Source of the DNA: an uncultured Bacilli bacterium
GTDB lineage: Bacteria; Bacillota_I; Bacilli_A; RF39; UBA660
Direction: 5' to 3'
DNA: 19,516 bases
Assembly: GCA_905235875.1 (NCBI GenBank)
Contig: CAJONL010000008.1
Location: forward strand, 1-19,516
Shown: one piece after another, positions 13,528-19,516 of the stretch
Layout: every line of letters starts with the position of its first letter
How positions within the stretch are numbered: position 1 is the first letter of the stretch
Translations under genes and position numbers: made by a program
Notes under the pieces: generated by a model
What the model saw: only the letters and a program-made list of their open reading frames with translations
Databases searched by the model: none
Told to the model about the DNA's origin: nothing

Positions 13528-14703
13528 ATGAAAGGAAAGATAATAAAAGATTTGCTTATATTAGATGATAACCAAAATGGATGTGGTTTTTCTAAATTAG
13601 ATGGTAAACCTATATTTATTGATAATGCTCTAAAAGGAGATATAGTAGATATAGAAATTATTAAAAAGACTAATAAGTATTATCTTGGAAAAATTATTAC
13701 TTTTAATAAAAAAACTATAAGAGAAAAAGTTTATTGTCCTTATTATGAAAAATGTGGTGGTTGTAATTTATTACATGTTTCATTAGATAATGAAATAAAT
13801 AAAAAAGAAGAATACTTAAAAAAAGTATTTGGTAGAAATATAAAAATAAATACTTTGGATAGATTTAATTATCGAAATAAAGTAGTATTACATGTCATAG
13901 ACAATAAGCTTGGTTTTTATAAAGAAGGCACTAATAATCTTATTGAAATAAGTAAATGTCTTCTTTTAGAAAATAAAATAAATAACGTTATAAATATATT
14001 TAATAAATATAGTTTAAATTCTATTAAGGAAATAACTATAAGGACTTTTGATGATAAAATATTAATTAAAACTATAGGAAAGATTAATAATGATTTATTA
14101 AAACAATTAATTAAAGATAAAGATATTATCTCTATTTATCAAGATGAATTGCTGATATATGGCGATAAATATTTAGAATGTAGTATTAATAATATAAAAT
14201 TTTTAGTTAATGGTAATAGTTTTTTTCAAGTTAATACCTATTGTATGAAAAAGTTATATGAAAAAATAAAACAGTATGCGGGAAAAGATAATAAGTTATT
14301 AGATTTATATTGTGGAGTAGCTTCGATTGGTATATATCTAAGTAATAATTTTAATAATATTACAGGAGTTGAAATTAATAAAGATTCTTATAATTGTGCA
14401 TTAGAGAATATTAAAATAAATAATATAATAAACTATAAAATAATACTTGGTGATAGTTCTTTAGTAAATGATAAGTTTGATGTAGTAATAGTTGATCCTC
14501 CAAGAAGTGGTTTGTCTAAAGATGTTATAAATAATTTGTTAGATATTAAGAGTAAAAAAATAATATATGTATCATGTAATCCTAGTACTTTAAAAAGAGA
14601 TGTGGATTTATTAAAAAATTATAAAATAGATGAAATGGAAGCTTTTAATATGTTTCCTGGTACTAAGCATATTGAAGTAGTTGCTTTATTGAAACTTAAG
14701 TAA
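13528..14703 (+). CDS. rlmCD: 23S rRNA (uracil-C5)-methyltransferase, RlmCD/TrmA family, Fe-S type
   Basis: 391 residues. Methylates C5 of specific uridines in 23S rRNA. Seen in order: an N-terminal TRAM-like beta region (1–65), Fe-S cluster cysteines C70, C76, C79 (CPYYEKCGGCN) and C144, the FFQVN segment at 232–236, the SAM-binding motif LLDLYCGVASIGIYL at 257–271 followed by the acidic VEINK step, the DPPRSGL motif at 323–329, the nucleophile C350 in YVSCNPSTLKRD, and the HIEVV general-base segment with E382. The usual TRAM domain is short. SD GGAGGAG at 13519–13525 follows the L27 terminator with no separate promoter visible, so expression probably comes by read-through. In Bacillota one enzyme often methylates U747 and U1939; which applies here cannot be told. 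Confidence 0.9.
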   Translation: MKGKIIKDLLILDDNQNGCGFSKLDGKPIFIDNALKGDIVDIEIIKKTNKYYLGKIITFNKKTIREKVYCPYYEKCGGCNLLHVSLDNEINKKEEYLKKVFGRNIKINTLDRFNYRNKVVLHVIDNKLGFYKEGTNNLIEISKCLLLENKINNVINIFNKYSLNSIKEITIRTFDDKILIKTIGKINNDLLKQLIKDKDIISIYQDELLIYGDKYLECSINNIKFLVNGNSFFQVNTYCMKKLYEKIKQYAGKDNKLLDLYCGVASIGIYLSNNFNNITGVEINKDSYNCALENIKINNIINYKIILGDSSLVNDKFDVVIVDPPRSGLSKDVINNLLDIKSKKIIYVSCNPSTLKRDVDLLKNYKIDEMEAFNMFPGTKHIEVVALLKLK

Positions 14704-14758
14704 AATTTATCTAGTGAATTGAACATATCCTAGTGCTTTTGTAAATGTATGTAAAATC

Positions 14759-14787
14759 TTGACATTTTTATATTTTTTTGCTATAAT
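14759..14787 (+). promoter_or_regulatory. near-consensus promoter of the sigma-70 gene
   Basis: Perfect TTGACA at 14759–14764, 17-bp spacer, extended -10 TGC-TATAAT at 14779–14787. The sequence 14772–14788 is identical to 2474–2490 in the gat promoter. The upstream gap 14704–14758 holds no gene and no clear terminator. Confidence 0.87.
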
Positions 14788-14813
14788 ATGGCACATTGAA
14801 GGGGGATATTGTA

Positions 14814-16010
14814 ATGGATAGTAAAATGTTAATTAAAGAAACAGCAATTATTATAGCTAATAGTAAAATGGAAAATGATATAGAAAAATGTTATAGTGAT
14901 TATAGTAAATTAACTACTGAAGAAAAAAGTGCTTTTGAATCTTTGTACTTATCGTTAAAAGACAAAGATATAGCTAGTATTATTAATACAATAAGTGATT
15001 TAGATTTAGATATTGCAAATTTATATAAATTTAAGAATTATGTTTCATATAAAGTATTAATTGAATTTGATAATAAAATGCGAGATGATGCATCTAAATT
15101 ACGAGGTAAAACTGATTATAGTAGTAATATTTCAATTTATTTTCATGAAGTTACAAACTGTAAATTATTAACTTCAGAGGAAGAGTTTGATTTAGCTGTT
15201 AAAGTACAAAATGGTGATAGTGATGCAAAAAATAAACTTATTGAGTCCAATCTTAGACTTGTTATATCAATTGCTAAGAGATATACAAGTTTCCCAGTTT
15301 CGTTTTTGGATTTAATTCAGGAAGGAAATGCTGGTCTTATTAAAGCAGTAGAAAGATTTGATCCATATAAAGGCTTTAGGTTCTCTACTTATGCGTCATG
15401 GTGGATAAAACAAGCAATAACAAGGACTATTGCTTCCACATCTAGAACTATTAGAGTACCAGTTCATTCTCATGAAGCAATACTTAAAATTAAAACATTT
15501 AGTGATAAATTTTTTAAAAAGAATGGTCGAAGACCATCAATTTATGAAATTTCTGAAGTCTTAGGACTATCACTTGATTATGTTACTGATATGTTAATTG
15601 CTGATGAAGGTCCAATATCATTTAGTACTCCATTAAAAATAGATAATGATAAGGATGTATTAGGAGATTTTATACAAGATGATAAAGAAGATTTAGTTGA
15701 AGATTCAATTTCAAAAAAATTTTTAAGGGAAGACATTGAAAAAGCTTTAGATAGTTTAAGTGATAGACAAAGAGAAATAATTATTAAAAGGTATGGACTT
15801 TTTGGTAATGAAGAACATACATTAGGGCAATTAGGAAATGAGTTTGGTCTTACTCGTGAAAGAATTAGGCAAATAGAACTTAAGGCATTAAAAATTCTTT
15901 CTAGGCCAAAAACTGCTAATTTATTAGTAGAATATGCAGGGGATAGAGAAAATGCAATTAAGCATATAGATACTTCTCTTGGAAAAAGAAGATATAAAAA
16001 GAGAAAATAA
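14814..16010 (+). CDS. RNA polymerase sigma-70 family factor (RpoD/SigA-like)
   Basis: 398 residues. Start ATG 14814 is fixed by AGGGGG at 14800–14805; an in-frame TTG at 14796 lies at the expected transcription start. An N-terminal helical region of about 105 residues is not recognisable as region 1.1. Region 1.2 begins near 107 (IYFHEV), then LLTSEEEFDLAVKVQNGD and the core-binding NLRLVISIAKRY (146–157), the LDLIQEGNAGLIKAVERFDP segment (165–184), and the -10 region FSTYASWWIKQAITRTIA (190–207), retaining the Q-A-I-T residues that read the -10. H218 and E221 match the extended -10 readers. Region 3 follows (about 222–290), then 4.2 (TRERIRQIELKAL, 347–359) for the -35. A complete housekeeping-type factor; whether it is the primary sigma or a group 2 paralogue is undecided. 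Confidence 0.9.
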   Translation: MDSKMLIKETAIIIANSKMENDIEKCYSDYSKLTTEEKSAFESLYLSLKDKDIASIINTISDLDLDIANLYKFKNYVSYKVLIEFDNKMRDDASKLRGKTDYSSNISIYFHEVTNCKLLTSEEEFDLAVKVQNGDSDAKNKLIESNLRLVISIAKRYTSFPVSFLDLIQEGNAGLIKAVERFDPYKGFRFSTYASWWIKQAITRTIASTSRTIRVPVHSHEAILKIKTFSDKFFKKNGRRPSIYEISEVLGLSLDYVTDMLIADEGPISFSTPLKIDNDKDVLGDFIQDDKEDLVEDSISKKFLREDIEKALDSLSDRQREIIIKRYGLFGNEEHTLGQLGNEFGLTRERIRQIELKALKILSRPKTANLLVEYAGDRENAIKHIDTSLGKRRYKKRK

Positions 16011-16012
16011 TT

Positions 16013-16034
16013 AGGACTTATGTCCTTTTTTTTT
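16013..16034 (+). terminator. short Rho-independent terminator after the sigma gene
   Basis: AGGAC 16013–16017 pairs with GTCCT 16022–16026 around loop TTAT, then eight more Ts. The stem is only 5 bp, but the U tract is long and it sits two bases after the stop. Confidence 0.5.
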
Positions 16035-16054
16035 GTTTTATTTTTTGCTAAAAT
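16026..16054 (+). promoter_or_regulatory. probable promoter of mutL (extended -10)
   Basis: Extended -10 TGC-TAAAAT at 16046–16054 behind a T run, the same design as the gat and sigma promoters. No -35 is seen (the position is all T, inside the preceding terminator tail). mutL starts 18 bases after the -10. Confidence 0.45.
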
Positions 16055-16072
16055 GATAGTGGTGGTAAGAGT

Positions 16073-17824
16073 ATGGATAAAATTAAAGTAATGGATACTA
16101 ATCTATCAAATAAAATAGCAGCAGGTGAAGTTGTTGAAACACTTATGAATGTTGTGAAAGAATTAGTTGAAAATTCGATAGATGCAAAATCTAGTTATAT
16201 AGTTATTAAACTAAAAGAGTCTGGTGTAAGATCAATTGAAGTATTGGATGATGGAGTAGGAATGACTAAAAATGATGCATTAAATTCATTAAAGAGACAT
16301 GCTACAAGTAAAATATATGAAGATGAAGATTTGTTTCATATTAAAACTTTAGGTTTTAGAGGGGAAGCGCTTCCTTCGATTGCATCTGTTTCTAAAATGA
16401 CTATAGAAACTAGTGATGAAGTAGATGGTACAATAATATATTGTGAAGGTGGTAATGTTAAACAAATATCATCTGCTCCATTAAGGCGTGGTACTAAAAT
16501 AACAGTTACTGATATATTTTATAATACTCCTGCTAGGCTTAAATATTTAAAAAGTCTTCATACTGAACTTGCCAATATTACATCTTATGTCAATAGAATG
16601 GCTCTTTGTTATCCAAATATTAAATTTAAATTAATAAATGATGATAAAACTTTATTTCAAACTGATGGTAGTGGTAATTTATTAAAAGTGATTAATAGTA
16701 TATATGGACTTAGTGTTACAAAAAAGATGCTAAAAATAACTGGTGAGGGAGATGATTATCTAATATCAGGATATATTTCTTATCCAGAAGTAAATAGATC
16801 ATCTAGAAATTTTATAACTCTTTTAGTTAATGGTAGATATGTTAGAAATAATAATGTTATAAAAACAATAATAGATGCTTATCATACATATCTATTGATT
16901 GGAAGATACCCTATAGTAGTTTTAAATATTGAAGCTGATTCTTCTATTATTGATGTAAATGTGCATCCTACTAAGATGGATATTAAGTTTTCAAAAGAAA
17001 AGGAACTTCTTGAATTAATATATAATACTATAAATAGTGATTTAAAAAAACTTGTTTTAGTACCAGAAATAAAAGAAGAGAATAAAGTAGTTACTAATAT
17101 AGAAAAAGTAACTACTATAAATGATAAAGTAAATTTTGAAGATGATACTGTAATAAAACCTGAGTATGAAGAAATTACATTTGATTTTAATGTTAAAGAA
17201 AATGAAAAATTATATGAATATGATGAGATAGAGAAAAAAGAAAAACTAGAAAAAATTATTCCAGTAGGAATAGTACATCAAACTTATATTGTTGGTGAAA
17301 ATACTAAGGGAATGTATATAATAGATCAACATGCTGCAAAAGAAAGAATTAATTATGAGTATTATTTAAAAGAAATGGGTAAGGAAGAATATGATTTGAC
17401 TGATTTACTTGTTCCTATAAAAATAGAATTATCTAATGAAGAATATATAAATTTAAAAGATAAATTAAATATATTAGATAATATGGGTATAAAATATGAA
17501 GAATTTGGTATTAATACATTAATAATAAGAAGGCATCCGGTGTGGATAGGTAGTATGTATACAGAAAATAAAATTAGAAAAATTATAGAAATAATAATTA
17601 AGGAAAAAGATTTTTCTAAAGAAAAGTTTAATGAAAAAATTGCAATAAATCTATCTTGTAAAATGGCTATAAAAGCAAATGATTATATATCAATAGAAGA
17701 AGCTGAAGTTCTTTTAGATGATCTTTTAGGGTGTAATAACCCATATACGTGTCCTCATGGTAGACCAACTATTATTAATTATAGTTATTATGAATTAGAA
17801 AAGTTATTTAAAAGAGCAATGTAA
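16073..17824 (+). CDS. mutL: DNA mismatch repair protein MutL (endonuclease type)
   Basis: 583 residues. GHKL ATPase domain: ELVENSIDA at 30–38, DDGVGM at 59–64, FRGEALPSIASVS at 95–107, a KITV / FYNTPAR segment near 143–155 and the VNVHPTKMDIKFS segment near 300. An acidic, Lys/Glu-rich linker (about 335–400) precedes the C-terminal domain, which carries the full nicking-endonuclease set: D418-Q-H-A with E424 and E429 (DQHAxxExxxxE), the S-C529-K segment (SCKMAIKAND) and C560-P-H-G-R-P near the end. It is therefore a nicking MutL of the kind used by bacteria without MutH. Starts at ATG 16073 after a weak SD (GGTAAGAG). mutS, its usual partner upstream, is not in this window; the gene has its own promoter here. 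Confidence 0.97.
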   Translation: MDKIKVMDTNLSNKIAAGEVVETLMNVVKELVENSIDAKSSYIVIKLKESGVRSIEVLDDGVGMTKNDALNSLKRHATSKIYEDEDLFHIKTLGFRGEALPSIASVSKMTIETSDEVDGTIIYCEGGNVKQISSAPLRRGTKITVTDIFYNTPARLKYLKSLHTELANITSYVNRMALCYPNIKFKLINDDKTLFQTDGSGNLLKVINSIYGLSVTKKMLKITGEGDDYLISGYISYPEVNRSSRNFITLLVNGRYVRNNNVIKTIIDAYHTYLLIGRYPIVVLNIEADSSIIDVNVHPTKMDIKFSKEKELLELIYNTINSDLKKLVLVPEIKEENKVVTNIEKVTTINDKVNFEDDTVIKPEYEEITFDFNVKENEKLYEYDEIEKKEKLEKIIPVGIVHQTYIVGENTKGMYIIDQHAAKERINYEYYLKEMGKEEYDLTDLLVPIKIELSNEEYINLKDKLNILDNMGIKYEEFGINTLIIRRHPVWIGSMYTENKIRKIIEIIIKEKDFSKEKFNEKIAINLSCKMAIKANDYISIEEAEVLLDDLLGCNNPYTCPHGRPTIINYSYYELEKLFKRAM

Positions 17825-17887
17825 TATGTTTAAACAATAATAAAAATTAGTAAGGTAACAAAATAATTTTAAAAAGTGATTAAAATG

Positions 17888-17916
17888 TTGAAATTGCTTT
17901 TTTTTTGTGTTACAAT
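17888..17916 (+). promoter_or_regulatory. promoter of the 17944 gene
   Basis: TTGAAA at 17888–17893, 17-bp T-rich spacer, extended -10 TGT-TACAAT at 17908–17916. The expected start near 17923 rules out translation from 17905. Confidence 0.75.
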
Positions 17917-17943
17917 ACTTTTATGATAGAGGAGGTTGTAGTA

Positions 17944-18210
17944 GTGGATAATAAAAAAAGTATTACTATTAATAGAGCTGATGGAATGACTGAAACTGTA
18001 GAAGAAGTTGTAAGTTTTAAATTAAAAGATAGTGGTAAACATTATTTGGTATATACAAAGAATGAAACTGATTCTAATGGTAATATGACTATATATGTTG
18101 CTGAAGTTGTGACTGATATCACAGGTACTAGATTTTTAGGTGTTTCAAATGATGAAGAGTGGTCAAAAATAAAAGAAGTATTAAGAACACTTGCTAAAAA
18201 AGAATATTAA
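17944..18210 (+). CDS. small DUF1292-like protein (GTG start)
   Basis: 88 residues from GTG 17944, chosen because GGAGG at 17931–17935 lies eight bases upstream; an ATG at 17923 sits on the predicted transcription start and has no ribosome-binding site. The protein reads as a compact beta-rich domain: a strand start (SITINRADGMTETVEEVVSF), then SGKHYLVYTKNETDSNGN, IYVAEVV, and a closing helix EEWSKIKEVLRTLAKK. This layout resembles the DUF1292/YrzB group of small Bacillota proteins, whose function is not established. It is followed by the coiled-coil gene after 13 bases, with GGAGG directly after the stop, so the two form one transcription unit. The DUF1292 assignment is tentative. Confidence 0.72.
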   Translation: MDNKKSITINRADGMTETVEEVVSFKLKDSGKHYLVYTKNETDSNGNMTIYVAEVVTDITGTRFLGVSNDEEWSKIKEVLRTLAKKEY

Positions 18211-18223
18211 GGAGGATAAATAT

Positions 18224-19279
18224 ATGAATTTTGAGATTGAAAATAGTATTGCTAATGACGAAGTAAGTTTAGTTGAAGCTTCTAAAAAACTAAAAACTAG
18301 ACCTGTTGATTTTAATTCTATAAAGAGTACTGTTGTGCCAGTTGAAATTAAAAAAGAACAAATTAGTGATGATGTAGTTTCTGAGCCTAAGGAAAAACCA
18401 AAGTATAGTTTTGAGAAAGATGCTTTGAAGAGTGAAACTACGGATGAAAATATTGATAAAATTGTAAGAGAACGCATTAATTCAATTGAAGAGTCAAAAG
18501 AAGAACCAAAAGAATCTGACGAAAAAATGGATGATAATATAGAATTTGCTTATGCAGGAAGGGTTGTTGAACCAGAGGTTAGTGATGAAGAAATTACAAG
18601 AATTAAGTCACTCGAAGATACTTATAAAGGCGAAAATCATCCAACTGTTAGTTCTATTCCAATTAAACCTGAAGTTGAAGAACATAGTGAAAAAGACTAT
18701 GTAGCTTTATTAAAAACTTCTTGTTATTCACCTAGAACTAAGAAATATTTAGATAATAAATATAAAGAATATCAATCTATTGTGGGAAAAATAGAAAGTG
18801 TTAAAAGTGAAATAGATGAGATAACTGATAAATATAAAATGGAATCTGAGATAGCTTCTAAACTTAATGCTATTAAGAAAGAAACTTATGGTATTATGAC
18901 TTGGATTAATTCTAGTGATTTTAAAGTATTGAAAAATGAAAAAACTGCAGCTGTAAATAATTTATTTAAATCATATGAAGAGTTATTTAATGAAAATCAA
19001 ATTAAATTTAAGAAAGCTGATGAAGAATTAGAAAAGACTAATGAAATAACTAGTTCGTTAGGTAAACAAGAAAAAAGTTCTAGAGAAGAATTACAACGTT
19101 TAAGTAAAAAGAAAAAAGATGTTATTAAATCTAATTATGAAAAAGTTGAAGAAGTTATTGAGTTAGATAATAATATGAGAAAACAAGCTAATGAAATGAC
19201 TGCTTTGACTGGTATTGATGAAATAGATACCGCTTTAAATGATGATAATAAGTTTGATTCGTTAAGAATTGATGAATAG
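18224..19279 (+). CDS. acidic cytoplasmic coiled-coil protein of unknown function
   Basis: 351 residues; start ATG 18224 is placed by GGAGG at 18211–18215. No signal peptide or membrane helix. Residues 1–160 are low-complexity and acidic (many Glu/Asp/Lys, few hydrophobics), probably disordered, with short segments such as EEITRIKSLEDTYKG (122–136) that look like linear motifs. From about 171 to 325 the heptad-like pattern (KKYLDNKYKEYQSIV, then KIESVKSEIDEI, EELEKTNEITSSL and KKDVIKSNYEKVEEVI) indicates a long coiled coil broken by a short hydrophobic stretch, TYGIMTWINSSDFKVL (221–236). The end (ALTGIDEIDTALNDDNKFDSL) is again polar. I recognise no family; it could be a scaffold or division/cytoskeletal adaptor, but nothing in the sequence shows it. 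Confidence 0.7.
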   Translation: MNFEIENSIANDEVSLVEASKKLKTRPVDFNSIKSTVVPVEIKKEQISDDVVSEPKEKPKYSFEKDALKSETTDENIDKIVRERINSIEESKEEPKESDEKMDDNIEFAYAGRVVEPEVSDEEITRIKSLEDTYKGENHPTVSSIPIKPEVEEHSEKDYVALLKTSCYSPRTKKYLDNKYKEYQSIVGKIESVKSEIDEITDKYKMESEIASKLNAIKKETYGIMTWINSSDFKVLKNEKTAAVNNLFKSYEELFNENQIKFKKADEELEKTNEITSSLGKQEKSSREELQRLSKKKKDVIKSNYEKVEEVIELDNNMRKQANEMTALTGIDEIDTALNDDNKFDSLRIDE

Positions 19280-19305
19280 TTATTAATGTATTACTTTTAA
19301 TTTTT

Positions 19306-19336
19306 AGAGACTGAAATATTTGGTCTCTTTTATTTG
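19306..19336 (+). terminator. Rho-independent terminator of the 17944–19279 unit
   Basis: AGAGACT 19306–19312 pairs with GGTCTCT 19322–19328 (one T·G wobble) around a 9-base loop, followed by TTTATTTG. It is 27 bases after the last stop. Confidence 0.58.
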
Positions 19337-19516
19337 TGTATGATTTTAGTTTTTGAAACTATACACGAAACAGATTGTTTAATTGTTAGTGGTGAAGTTA
19401 CAATTGATGTCGTAAAAGATAAAACAATAACCCTTAAAAAATAGTATTATAAAATTTAATAATAAATAATTACTTTATGTATTTATTTTTTTTGTTTTGT
19501 AAATTAATTGTTAAAT
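19337..19516 (+). other. terminal non-coding stretch with a bulged hairpin and a doubtful 34-codon frame
   Basis: GTGTAT 19336–19341 pairs with ATACAC 19361–19366, and AGTTT 19348–19352 with AAACT 19356–19360, with a 6-base bulge on the left. A 34-codon frame runs 19340–19444 (TAG stop) with no ribosome-binding site. AATAAATA 19461–19468 can pair with TATTTATT 19480–19487 before an 8-T run, a poor AT-only terminator candidate. Nothing else is visible on either strand. Confidence 0.25.

Noticed and set aside
16247..16264. MutL motif II reads DDGVGM rather than DNGxGI
   Set aside because: The essential aspartate and glycines are present, and the second position varies among GHKL ATPases, so this is not a sign of inactivity.
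17905..17925. Upstream starts for the DUF1292-like gene (17905 and ATG 17923)
   Set aside because: 17905 lies before the -10 and 17923 on the expected first transcribed base; GTG 17944 has the only proper ribosome-binding site.
1..19516. tRNA/rRNA genes, insertion sequences, phage or plasmid signs
   Set aside because: No cloverleaf, rRNA segment, transposase, integrase or terminal inverted repeats were found; composition is even throughout.

Overview
The window is AT-rich, densely packed DNA in which every supportable gene lies on the + strand. Gene content and codon style suggest a low-GC member of the Bacillota. It carries the rplU–prp–rpmA operon with an L27 pre-sequence of the Prp-cleaved type, a gatCAB operon, an LtaS-type lipoteichoic acid synthase and Gram-positive style SD sequences. 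The extreme AT bias, and the fact that none of the 20 stop codons is TGA, point toward an uncultured Bacilli lineage close to the Mollicutes (RF39- or Erysipelotrichia-like). That placement is inference.

Layout. 1–1680: the 3' part of an RlmI-like methyltransferase, an RluA-type pseudouridine synthase and a small polytopic membrane protein, joined by overlaps. 1733–2299: a membrane-anchored, probably surface-exposed protein. 2300–2511: a structured gap with a possible small RNA, a strong terminator and the gat promoter. 2512–5654: gatC-gatA-gatB, tightly overlapped, for tRNA-dependent formation of Gln-tRNA(Gln)/Asn-tRNA(Asn). 5658–12472: one probable envelope operon from a good promoter. It holds a small membrane protein, a double solute-binding/degenerate GGDEF receptor, a YihY/BrkB membrane protein, an LtaS-like enzyme and a 477-residue protein with ten perfectly spaced 35-residue mTERF-like repeats. 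12485–13518: promoter, structured L21 leader, rplU-prp-rpmA and a terminator overlapping the rpmA stop. 13528–14703: an Fe-S RlmCD/TrmA-type rRNA uracil methyltransferase. 14759–16034: a sigma-70 factor behind a near-perfect promoter. 16026–17824: endonuclease-type mutL. 17888–19336: a DUF1292-like small protein, a coiled-coil protein of unknown role and a terminator. 19337–19516: no convincing gene.

How it works together. Most of the window is translation housekeeping (rRNA modification, amidotransferase, ribosomal proteins L21/L27 with the protease that matures L27), plus transcription initiation (sigma) and mismatch repair (MutL). The envelope operon is the accessory-looking part. The most unusual gene is its last one, an mTERF-like helical-repeat protein, a fold known mainly from mitochondrial and plastid gene-expression factors. 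Promoters share a T-tract plus extended -10 design, and terminators abut promoters directly.
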